From contig DATBLZ010000129.1 of the NCBI GenBank assembly GCA_036555065.1, positions 1-41,622 of the forward strand: DNA of 41,622 nucleotides, read 5' to 3'. The notes under the pieces were generated by a model. It had not been told where the DNA came from. It did not search any database and saw only the letters and a program-made list of their open reading frames with translations. A program made the position numbers and the translations under genes. Of this stretch, positions 33,056 through 41,019 are shown piece by piece. The DNA is from DATBLZ01 sp036555065 (GTDB taxonomy: Bacteria; Pseudomonadota; Gammaproteobacteria; Steroidobacterales; Rariloculaceae). Position 1 is the first letter of the stretch, and each line of letters starts with the position of its first letter.

Positions 33056-33958
33056 ATGGCGGCAAGCTCGACCGAACTCTTCGCACCGGCGGCAGCGGAC
33101 GCCGACGCGTCGAGCTGGGCCGTGCGCAACGGCGCGCTCTTGGGTTACGCCGCTGCCGCTCTCGCGTTGCTCGCCGGTTGGGCGATCAATCGAAATGCCG
33201 AGCTCGTGAATCCGGAGCACGGCATCGGCTATTGGCTCGGAATCGTCGGCGCGAGCCTCATGGGCATCTTGTTGCTCTATCCCGTGCGCAAGCGCGTCCG
33301 CTTCATGCGGTTCTTCGGCGCGACGCGTCATTGGTTCCGGTTGCACATGATTCTCGGGGTGCTCGGACCGGTGCTGATTCTCTACCACTGCAACTTCACG
33401 CCCGGCTCGCTCAACAGCAATGTCGCATTGATCTGCACGTTGCTGGTCGCGGCGAGCGGGATTCTCGGCCGTTACCTATATACGAAGGTTCACGTCGATC
33501 TCGATGGCCACAAGGCCACGTTGCGGGAGCTCGGCGAGAAAGCACGGCTGACCGCGGCGCAACAGATGCGCACGGCGGTCCTCGTTCCGCAGCTGATCGA
33601 GCGCATGACGGCATTCGACAGTCTCGTGCTGACGCCGCCCGCGAGTTTCGCTGCGACCGTCGCATTGCCATTTCGTCTCGCGCTGCAAACGCGTTGGGAG
33701 AGCTTGAGACTAACGTGGTTCGCGCGCCGTCAGCTCAAGGCCCAGGCGCGCAAATCGGCCGTCATCGCGGCCCAGCGCAAACGCCTCGAGCGCGTCGTCA
33801 ACGGCTTCATCCAAGAGCACCTGCGCAGGGTTCGCCGGGTTGCCGAGTTTGGGTCGTACGAGCGCCTATTCGCGCTCTGGCACGTTTTCCACTTACCGTT
33901 TTTTTACATGCTTGTGATCACGGCGCTCATTCACGTGCTCGCAGTGCATATGTATTAG
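33056..33958 (+). CDS. Cytochrome b-like integral membrane protein
   Basis: 300 residues from ATG 33056. Five membrane segments: ALLGYAAAALALLAGWAI, GYWLGIVGASLMGILLLY, FRLHMILGVLGPVLILYH, ALICTLLVAASGILGRYLY and a C-terminal HVFHLPFFYMLVITALIHVL. His pairs sit in helix 3 (RHWFRLHMIL, LYH) and helix 5 (LWHVFH, ALIHVLAVH), compatible with one or two b hemes. A ~120-residue basic, helical, soluble part lies between helices 4 and 5. The family is not recognised, but the topology resembles cytochrome b561/ferric-reductase-like quinol oxidoreductases. Placed between the CcmI-like gene and the first multiheme cytochrome, it is the likely inner-membrane electron donor or acceptor. Confidence 0.68.
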   Translation: MAASSTELFAPAAADADASSWAVRNGALLGYAAAALALLAGWAINRNAELVNPEHGIGYWLGIVGASLMGILLLYPVRKRVRFMRFFGATRHWFRLHMILGVLGPVLILYHCNFTPGSLNSNVALICTLLVAASGILGRYLYTKVHVDLDGHKATLRELGEKARLTAAQQMRTAVLVPQLIERMTAFDSLVLTPPASFAATVALPFRLALQTRWESLRLTWFARRQLKAQARKSAVIAAQRKRLERVVNGFIQEHLRRVRRVAEFGSYERLFALWHVFHLPFFYMLVITALIHVLAVHMY

Positions 33959-33971
33959 GAATGCCGGCTTC

Positions 33972-35561
33972 GTGGGCGGAGGGAAGAGATGCGCCACGGT
34001 CCTCCATACCGCAGTGGTCGTGGGGGCGACGCTAGTTAGCATGGACGCACGCGGACAACTGCAGAGCTTCGAGCGGCTCGTAATGCCGGGGCCCGTCATT
34101 GCCGGCCACGCCGAATACGAGGGTGAATGCGCATCCTGTCACGTGCGTTTCGAGCGCCAGCAGCAGCGGGATTTGTGTCTCGATTGCCATACTGAGATCG
34201 CCGAGGATCTGCGCACGGGCACCGGTTACCACAGTCTGTCGGCGGAGGCGCGCGAAGGCTCCTGCGGCAGCTGCCACGCTGATCACGAAGGCCGCGATGC
34301 CGACATCGTCGGCCTCGATGTCGCCACCTTCGACCACGGGCTCACCGATTTCGCATTGCGTGACAGCCACGTCGACGTGATTTGCGAAGATTGTCACGTC
34401 ACTGATGCACCGTTTCACGATGCCGAGGCCGAGTGCGTCGGCTGCCATCGCGACGACGATCAGCATCAAGGGAATCTCGGCGAGGCCTGCGCCGACTGCC
34501 ACGCGGAGACGACCTGGAGCGATGCGCACTACGATCACGAGCTCGAGAGCGGTTACGCGCTTACCGGCGCGCATGCGCGCCTCGTGTGCGTGAGCTGCCA
34601 CGTCGGCGAGCACTATGTCGATACGCCCGATCAGTGTATCGACTGCCACCGCGACGACGATACCCACATGGGCACGAACGGCCCCGAATGCCGCGATTGC
34701 CACGCGACCACGGATTGGGCCGAGACATTGTTCGATCACTTCACGCGGACGGGTTTCGCGCTTACGGGCGGGCACTCGAGCTTGATGTGCGAGTCGTGCC
34801 ATTTCGGAAACAAGCTCGAGCAGAAGCTCGAGGCGGAGTGTGTGGCCTGCCACAGCGAGGACGACGCTCACGCCGGCATCAACGGCGCCGAGTGCGCCGA
34901 TTGCCATCGAGCGACGGAGTGGCTCGACGTCACGTTCGATCACGCGCGCGACGCCGAATTCGCGCTGAACGGCGCACACGCCGCGCTCGAGTGCATGGCC
35001 TGCCATCTTCAGCCCGTCGCGGTCAGCTTGCCTGCGACTGAATGCGTCGGCTGCCATCTCGAGGACGATCCGCATGAAATGCAGCTCGGCGAGGATTGTG
35101 GATCCTGCCACGCCGAGCTCACGTGGACCGATGACCTGCGATTCGACCATGACCTCACGCGTTTCCCGCTGCTCGGCAAGCACGCCGAGGTCATTTGTGA
35201 GGACTGCCACGAGACACGTGCATTCCACGATACGGCCGAACGGTGTATCGATTGCCACGAGGAGGACGACGTGCACACGGCGCGCCTCGGTGCCGATTGC
35301 GCACTGTGTCATACGCCGCTCGATTGGGGCTTGTGGCGGTTCGATCACGACGCGCAGACGGATTTTCCGCTCGACGGCGCCCATGCGGGCCTCGATTGCC
35401 ACGCGTGTCACCGTGAGCCGGTCGCGGCCGCACGAATCTCGTTGCCGGGGACGTGCGTCAGCTGCCATCGCAGCGAGGATGTTCATCGCGGCCAGTTCGG
35501 CGACGAGTGCGAGCAGTGTCACACGACCGAATCGTTCGACGTTCTGAGGACGTTGCGATGA
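33972..35561 (+). CDS. 21-heme c-type cytochrome with triheme repeats
   Basis: 529 residues from GTG 33972. A signal peptide-like start (KRCATVLHTAVVVGATLVSM) precedes 21 CxxCH motifs, by direct count. From about residue 155 the protein repeats a unit of 67-69 residues: CxxCHxxDDxHxGxxGxxC, then xDCHxxxxWxxxxFDHxxxx, then FxLxGxHxxLxCxxCH. Each unit holds three hemes and three further His (DxH, FDH, GxH) that could be the distal ligands. Acidic residues abound, giving a strongly negative protein. The closest general family is 'cytochrome c3/CXXCH-repeat' proteins; no catalytic cytochrome (nitrite, sulfite) is recognised. Periplasmic or extracellular. The stop overlaps the start of the 30-heme gene (ATGA). 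Confidence 0.9.
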   Translation: MGGGKRCATVLHTAVVVGATLVSMDARGQLQSFERLVMPGPVIAGHAEYEGECASCHVRFERQQQRDLCLDCHTEIAEDLRTGTGYHSLSAEAREGSCGSCHADHEGRDADIVGLDVATFDHGLTDFALRDSHVDVICEDCHVTDAPFHDAEAECVGCHRDDDQHQGNLGEACADCHAETTWSDAHYDHELESGYALTGAHARLVCVSCHVGEHYVDTPDQCIDCHRDDDTHMGTNGPECRDCHATTDWAETLFDHFTRTGFALTGGHSSLMCESCHFGNKLEQKLEAECVACHSEDDAHAGINGAECADCHRATEWLDVTFDHARDAEFALNGAHAALECMACHLQPVAVSLPATECVGCHLEDDPHEMQLGEDCGSCHAELTWTDDLRFDHDLTRFPLLGKHAEVICEDCHETRAFHDTAERCIDCHEEDDVHTARLGADCALCHTPLDWGLWRFDHDAQTDFPLDGAHAGLDCHACHREPVAAARISLPGTCVSCHRSEDVHRGQFGDECEQCHTTESFDVLRTLR

Positions 35562-37798
35562 GACGCGCTGCGCTTGCGTTTCTGCTGCTCCTCGGAGCGC
35601 CTTTCGGCGGGCCCGTCGACGCCGTTGCGCAGTCTGCGTTCAACTCGACCTTCGATCACTTCACAACGGGCTTCAGGCTCGACGGCGCGCATCTCAGCGT
35701 CGATTGCGAGACGTGTCACGTCGGCGCCGTCTTCCAAGGGACGCCGACGACCTGTGTCGGGTGTCATTCCATCGGTGGACGCGTCGAAGCGAGCGCCAAG
35801 CCCGTCGACCACGTCTTGAGCGCCGACACTTGCGACGACTGTCACCGCACGACCGCATGGTTCCCGCTCGTCGAAATGAATCACGACGCGATTTTCGGCA
35901 GCTGCTCCACCTGCCACAACAACGTCCAGAGCGTCGGCAAGCCGCCCGACCATCCACCGACGCAGCAAGAATGCGACAGCTGCCACCGCACGACGGGTTG
36001 GTTCCCCGTGTTCTTCGACCACACGGGCGTCGTCGCGAGCTGTGTGAGCTGCCACGACGGCGTCGGCGCGACGGGCAAGGATCTCGGACATATCACGACG
36101 ACGAACGTCTGCGAGGACTGCCACGCGACGACGGCGTTCGCGCCCGCGATGCGCGTCGATCACACACAGGTGCTCGGCACCTGCGCGAGCTGCCACAACA
36201 ACGTCGTGACCGCAGGCAAGCCTGCGAACCACATCGCGAGCGGCGACACCTGCGATAACTGCCACACGACGAACGCGTGGGTGCCGGCCAACTTCGACCA
36301 CGACAACATCAGCGGCAACTGCGTGAGCTGCCATAACGGCGTAACGTCCGTCGGTAAGCCCCCTAACCACGCCCTCACGACGGACGTTTGTGAGGACTGT
36401 CATTCCGTCGTCGCTTTCGCCCCGGTCGCTGCGGTCGATCACCTCCAGGTGCTCGGCAGCTGCGTTAGCTGTCACAACAACACGACGGCCGTCGGCAAAG
36501 GCCCGAACCATATCCCAAGCGGCAATACGTGCGAGAGCTGCCATTCGACCGTGAGCTTCGCACCGGCGAATTTCGACCATGACAACATCACGGGCAGCTG
36601 CGTGACCTGCCACAACGGCGTCGACTCGGTTGGCAAGCCGCCTACGCACATGGCGACGACGAGCGTTTGCGAGGACTGTCACACGGTCGTCGGGTTCACG
36701 CCCGTCGCGCGCGTGGATCACCTGCAGGTACTAGGCACTTGTGTGAGCTGTCACAACGGTGCGACCGCGCCCGGCAAGAACCTGGGCCATATTCAGAGCG
36801 GCGACAACTGCGAGTTCTGCCACACGACCGTAAGCTTCGTCCCCGCGAACTTCAACCACGACAGCATCGTCGGCAACTGCGCGAGCTGCCACAACGGCGT
36901 CGATTCGGTTGGTAAGCCGCCGAGCCACATCCTGACGACGAACGTCTGCGAGGACTGCCACACGGTCGTGGCGTTCACGCCGGTTGCGCAGGTCGATCAC
37001 TTCCAAGTCGTCGGCACGTGCGTGAGCTGCCATAACAACACCGTCGTTGCCGGTAAACCGCCGACGCACGTTCAGAGCGGCGACACGTGCGAGAACTGCC
37101 ATTCGACGGCCGGCTGGATCCCCGCGAACTTCGATCATGACAACATCACCGGCAACTGCGTGAGTTGCCACAATAGCGTCGATTCCGTCGGTAAGCCGCC
37201 GAATCACATTCTGACGACGAACGTTTGCGAGGACTGCCACACGGTCGTCGCGTTCGCTCCCGTTGCGCGCGTCGATCACACTCAGGTCGTGGGTGTTTGT
37301 AGCAGCTGTCATAACGGCACGACCGCGACCGGCAAATACGTCGGCCACATCCAGACGACGGCCGAATGCGATGTCTGTCACTCGACGACCGCCTGGATTC
37401 CGTCGACTTTCGATCACAGCAACGTGACAGCGGGCACGTGCGCGTCGTGTCACAACGGCACGACCGCGACCGGGAAGGGTATCGGGCATTTTATTACTCA
37501 GCTCGAGTGTGACCATTGTCATAGCCGGGATTTCTGGACGCCTCTGACCTTCACTCACCAGGCGGCAACTTATCCTGGCGACCACAGGGTGAGCTTGCAG
37601 TGTAACGACTGCCACACGACCAATGCCCAGACCGTCCCCTGGCCGTTCCCCGTGTATGCTCCCGACTGCGCCGCTTGCCACGCGTCCGATTGGGAGCCCG
37701 GCCCGCACAAAGGCGCCACCGTCTCGCAGCTGCGCGACTGCGCCGGCACGTGTCACAAGGCGACACCCGAGCATAGCGTCCGCAGTCGCGAGTGGTAG
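35558..37798 (+). CDS. 30-heme c-type cytochrome with tandem tetraheme repeats
   Basis: 746 residues from ATG 35558, overlapping the previous stop by 4 bp. Sec signal peptide AALAFLLLLGAPFGGPVDAV with AQ. Thirty heme motifs by direct count: 29 CxxCH and a last CxxxCH (CAGTCH), about one heme per 24 residues. From 36110 to 37225 the units repeat exactly every 93 residues: CEDCH...VDH...CVSCH...PNH, then CESCH...FDH...CVTCH...PTH. Each unit has four hemes and exactly four other His, so full bis-His ligation is possible. The extreme heme density and simple repeat resemble conductive or storage cytochromes rather than enzymes. Secreted; final place unknown. Confidence 0.92.
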   Translation: MRRAALAFLLLLGAPFGGPVDAVAQSAFNSTFDHFTTGFRLDGAHLSVDCETCHVGAVFQGTPTTCVGCHSIGGRVEASAKPVDHVLSADTCDDCHRTTAWFPLVEMNHDAIFGSCSTCHNNVQSVGKPPDHPPTQQECDSCHRTTGWFPVFFDHTGVVASCVSCHDGVGATGKDLGHITTTNVCEDCHATTAFAPAMRVDHTQVLGTCASCHNNVVTAGKPANHIASGDTCDNCHTTNAWVPANFDHDNISGNCVSCHNGVTSVGKPPNHALTTDVCEDCHSVVAFAPVAAVDHLQVLGSCVSCHNNTTAVGKGPNHIPSGNTCESCHSTVSFAPANFDHDNITGSCVTCHNGVDSVGKPPTHMATTSVCEDCHTVVGFTPVARVDHLQVLGTCVSCHNGATAPGKNLGHIQSGDNCEFCHTTVSFVPANFNHDSIVGNCASCHNGVDSVGKPPSHILTTNVCEDCHTVVAFTPVAQVDHFQVVGTCVSCHNNTVVAGKPPTHVQSGDTCENCHSTAGWIPANFDHDNITGNCVSCHNSVDSVGKPPNHILTTNVCEDCHTVVAFAPVARVDHTQVVGVCSSCHNGTTATGKYVGHIQTTAECDVCHSTTAWIPSTFDHSNVTAGTCASCHNGTTATGKGIGHFITQLECDHCHSRDFWTPLTFTHQAATYPGDHRVSLQCNDCHTTNAQTVPWPFPVYAPDCAACHASDWEPGPHKGATVSQLRDCAGTCHKATPEHSVRSREW
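36110..37225 (+). repeat. Four tandem 279-bp units coding for tetraheme modules
   Basis: The CEDCH codons begin at 36110, 36389, 36668, 36947 and 37226, all exactly 279 bp apart. Each full unit encodes 93 residues with four CxxCH motifs and four other His. The units before 36110 and after 37225 are related but diverged. Confidence 0.92.
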
Positions 37799-40356
37799 CG
37801 ACGGCCGTGAGAGCTCGAGTGGAACGCCCACAGTGGCTCGTGCGCAGGGCGTTGGCGGCTTGCAGCATCGTCGGGTGCTTATGCGCCGAGCACGCGATGG
37901 CACAGGGCCGATTCGTCGAGGATGTCCAGGTTTCGCGGAGCAACGATGAGGCGATCGTAGCCATTCACTTGACGTGCCCGATGCGGTTTCTGGCCGACAC
38001 GCCGCTCGAGACGGGGACTCTGCTCGAGGTTCGCGTCGCCCCATTCGAGGCGTGCCGCCAACTCGGAGGAGGAGCGGGCATCTACAGCGAGGTCTATCGA
38101 CCGGTCAGCGGTCACCTCGCGCACCTGCTCGAGCTCGAGTACGAATCGCTGGGATTGGGCGATAGCCTTCTGCACGTGCGATTCGACCGACCCGTCGATT
38201 ACCGCGTGAGCCAGCGCGCGGATTTGCGCACCGTCGTGCTGACGATCAATCTGCAGGCTGCGCCCGTGCTCACCGAGGTGCTCCCGGAAACTCCACCTGA
38301 TTCGCCTGCCGATGACCCGCAAGCTTCGGCGCCCGCGGGGCGCGAGCCTCTGGCCTCGCGCGTGATCGAGCCCAGGTCGGCCAGCGACTACATCCTGAAC
38401 TTGCAGTCGACGCGCGAGCCGGTCGATCCCGGCATCGCGCGGTCCGTCGCCGCTGCCGAGAACCTCCACCTGTATGTTTCGGAGACGACGGTCGACGGTC
38501 AAACCTGGCATCGGCTGCGCCTCGGGTTCTTCGCCTCCGAAGACGAGGCACAGGCGGCCCTCGAAGACCTCGCGCCACGGTTTCCGCGCAGCTGGATCGG
38601 GCGCGCGGAACCTGAGGAAATCGCACTCGCTCGGGAGTTCGCTTTCCCTGCCGAAGGCACTGCGGCGCTGCCGGTCGTCGCTGCCGATGAGCTTCCCGTC
38701 GCGCCAGAGGGGGCGGCGCCGGGCGCGGCGACGCTACCGCAGGAGCAAATCGATGCCTCGCTCGCCGCAGCGCGATCGGCATTGCTCGCCACGGATTTCG
38801 ACACAGCGATTCGGCTGTATAGGCAGCTCCTGCAAACCCCCGGCGCGCATCGCGCCGAGGCGCGCGAGTTTCTCGGTGTCGCCTACGAGCGCAGCGGCCG
38901 GCCGGCGCTGGCGCGCGCGGAGTACGAAAGCTATCTGCGTGAGTTCCCGCAGAGCGAAGGCCGCCAGAGCGTCCAGCAACGCCTCAACGGTCTGGTTATG
39001 GCGAGCGCCGCGCCGCGCGAGGCGTTACGCAGCGCCGCTGCCGTAGAGTCCGGGCGCTGGGACATCACGAGCGGCGTCGCCCAATACTACCGGCGCGATA
39101 TCAATCAGTTCGACGCGGAGCAAGCGGAGGTCACGACGCTGTCGGCGCTCCTTACCGATATCGATCTCAACGTGCACCGCCGGGGCAGCCGCCTCGACTT
39201 ATCGACGCGTCTCACGTTGAGTCACATGTACGACATGATGGGCGAAGAAGACAACGGGCCCGGCGATCAAGAGCGCATCTCGTATGCACACTTCGAGATT
39301 GCCTCCAACCAGAGCGATTGGACGCTGCGGCTCGGTCGTCAGTCGCTACACAACTTCGGCGTGCTCGGCCGCTTCGACGGGGCGCACTTCTCTTACGGCT
39401 GGGCGCCGGACCGCGAGCTCCACGCGACCATTGGGTTTCCCGTGGAGTCCACGCGCGACGCTCTCGATACGGATCGCGAGTTCCGCGGCGTAGCGGTCGA
39501 GCTCGACGATCTCATCGGCCGCTGGGACGTTGCACCGTATCTCAATGCCGAGACCATCGAAGGCATCAGCTCACGGATGGCGATCGGTACGGAGCTTCGC
39601 TACCTCGACGACCGGCGCACGTTCACAAGCATGATCGATTACGACACTGAATTCGGCGAGCTCAACACGGCGCTCGTGCTCGCGACGTGGCAATTCGCGA
39701 GCAGATTGACGTTGAGCGCGTTGCTCGACAACCGCAAGAGCCCGACGCTCACGACGCGAAACGCATTGATCGGCCAGCCGGTCTCTACGATCGATGAGCT
39801 ATTGCTCGTATGGACCGAGGAGGAAATCCGCGCCCTGGCCGTGGACCGTACGGCCGATACCCGAACCGTCACGCTCGGCATCGCGCGGCCCGTGGCCGAA
39901 CGCTTCCAGATCAACTTCGACGTCACGAGCACCGAGATCGGCGCGACGATAGCCTCGGGCGGCGTGCCCGAGATACCGGGCACGGGACCGCAAACATTCT
40001 ACTCGGCGAGCCTCGTCGGCACGGGACTCTTCTCGTCTGGCGACGTGAACATCATCAATCTGCGCCATGGCGAGTCGGACTCTTTCACCACGAGTCTACT
40101 CACGCTCGATGCGCGATTCGCGATCGGTCAGAGAATTCGGATTAATCCGCGGCTGCGCTTCGTGGTATGGGAAAGCCTAATCGATGGGCAAAAGAAGGAG
40201 ACTGTCGCCCCGGCATTGCGGTTTCTCATGAACACGCGAAACCACTATCGCGTAGAGCTCGAGATCGGCAGCGTCGAAGACGTGCGCACGGATCTTCGCG
40301 GCAGGAGCGCTGCGTCCGGGACTTTCGTGAACTTCGGGTACCGGGCGAACTTCTGA
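37792..40356 (+). CDS. Secreted SPOR-TPR-beta-barrel outer-membrane protein
   Basis: 854 residues if begun at GTG 37792, which overlaps the cytochrome stop; GTG 37807 and 37819 are alternatives. A signal peptide-like RRALAACSIVGCLCAEHAMA leads to a beta-rich AMIN-like part (about 40-155), a SPOR-like domain (about 195-270; DYILNLQSTREPVDPGIARS to WHRLRLGFFASEDEAQAALE), a TPR pair (about 325-405; ALLATDFDTAIRLYRQLLQT, AYERSGRPALARAEYESYLR), and a ~440-residue C-terminal region of alternating strands (DWTLRLGRQSLHNFGV, ATWQFASRLTLSALLDN) that ends GYRANF, with terminal Phe, as outer-membrane barrels do. SPOR would bind peptidoglycan. In an operon with two multiheme cytochromes it may form the outer-membrane conduit or secretion pore. 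That role is inference. Confidence 0.78.
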   Translation: MVATAVRARVERPQWLVRRALAACSIVGCLCAEHAMAQGRFVEDVQVSRSNDEAIVAIHLTCPMRFLADTPLETGTLLEVRVAPFEACRQLGGGAGIYSEVYRPVSGHLAHLLELEYESLGLGDSLLHVRFDRPVDYRVSQRADLRTVVLTINLQAAPVLTEVLPETPPDSPADDPQASAPAGREPLASRVIEPRSASDYILNLQSTREPVDPGIARSVAAAENLHLYVSETTVDGQTWHRLRLGFFASEDEAQAALEDLAPRFPRSWIGRAEPEEIALAREFAFPAEGTAALPVVAADELPVAPEGAAPGAATLPQEQIDASLAAARSALLATDFDTAIRLYRQLLQTPGAHRAEAREFLGVAYERSGRPALARAEYESYLREFPQSEGRQSVQQRLNGLVMASAAPREALRSAAAVESGRWDITSGVAQYYRRDINQFDAEQAEVTTLSALLTDIDLNVHRRGSRLDLSTRLTLSHMYDMMGEEDNGPGDQERISYAHFEIASNQSDWTLRLGRQSLHNFGVLGRFDGAHFSYGWAPDRELHATIGFPVESTRDALDTDREFRGVAVELDDLIGRWDVAPYLNAETIEGISSRMAIGTELRYLDDRRTFTSMIDYDTEFGELNTALVLATWQFASRLTLSALLDNRKSPTLTTRNALIGQPVSTIDELLLVWTEEEIRALAVDRTADTRTVTLGIARPVAERFQINFDVTSTEIGATIASGGVPEIPGTGPQTFYSASLVGTGLFSSGDVNIINLRHGESDSFTTSLLTLDARFAIGQRIRINPRLRFVVWESLIDGQKKETVAPALRFLMNTRNHYRVELEIGSVEDVRTDLRGRSAASGTFVNFGYRANF

Positions 40357-40374
40357 GGTTTCTGGGACGGCCAA

Positions 40375-41019
40375 ATGGGCAAGCCAAGAGCACTTCGATC
40401 GGCATTCCAAGCGAGCGGCGCGCTGCTCGTGCTGCTCGCGGGCTGCCAATCGAACAGCGGCGTTCGGGAGAAGCTCGATGCGCGCACGGGGTTGACCTGG
40501 GCCAGCGACCGCGCGCCCATCGTCTATGCGCGCACGGAAGCACGCTACTCGCGCAGCGCTCGAGACTACGTCTATCTCGGTCCGGTCGAGATCAACCGCC
40601 AGGGCACACGCGATTACTACCTCTGGGTCGGCGTCGCAACGACGCTCGATCGCGGCTACCTTGCCCCGGCGATAAGCCTTCCGGAGGCGTTGTATATAGA
40701 GCTCGACGGTGAGGTCATTGAGTTTCCGCTGCAACCATGGGGCTCCTTGACGCCGCTGCCTGCCGACGAGCCCGTGTATTCGACGCCCGTCGACGTCGAG
40801 GCGGAGCTCGGGGCGCGCGTTTCGTCGAGCCAAATAACCAGGCTCGCTGTGGAGCTGCCCCGCACGATGCGGATATCGGTTCCTGATTCACCGACGCGAG
40901 AATATCAGCGCTGGGACGAAGGGCTCGCTTGGCCGGGCTTCGTCAACCGCATCGGGCCGGCCCCATTCATCAACGGAACAGCCGCGGCGCGAGCTCGTTC
41001 AGATACCGCCGCCAATTGA
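40375..41019 (+). CDS. Hypothetical lipoprotein of the multiheme locus
   Basis: 214 residues from ATG 40375, 18 bp after the barrel gene. Lipobox LVLLAGC with Cys 24 gives a lipidated N-terminus. The rest is beta-rich (YVYLGPVEINRQGTRDYYLW, LYIELDGEVIEFPLQPWGSL, VSSSQITRLAVELPRTMRIS) with no Cys or heme motif. No family recognised. As the last gene of the run it may be an assembly or anchoring factor for the barrel protein. Its 3' end overlaps the convergent esterase gene by 50 bp. Confidence 0.75.
   Translation: MGKPRALRSAFQASGALLVLLAGCQSNSGVREKLDARTGLTWASDRAPIVYARTEARYSRSARDYVYLGPVEINRQGTRDYYLWVGVATTLDRGYLAPAISLPEALYIELDGEVIEFPLQPWGSLTPLPADEPVYSTPVDVEAELGARVSSSQITRLAVELPRTMRISVPDSPTREYQRWDEGLAWPGFVNRIGPAPFINGTAAARARSDTAAN

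Noticed and set aside
34032..35522. 496-codon open frame on the minus strand across the 21-heme gene
   Set aside because: It mirrors the CxxCH repeat codons of the plus strand. The plus-strand reading gives 21 regular heme motifs and a signal peptide, so the antisense frame is a by-product.
36110..37225. Regularly spaced direct repeats resembling a CRISPR-like array
   Set aside because: The 279-bp period is a multiple of three, lies in one open frame and encodes heme-binding units; there are no unique spacers and no cas genes.
35519..38044. Two long minus-strand frames across the 30-heme gene and its end
   Set aside because: They are antisense to the tandem tetraheme repeats and show only repeat-derived Val/Ala/Arg-rich text without domains.
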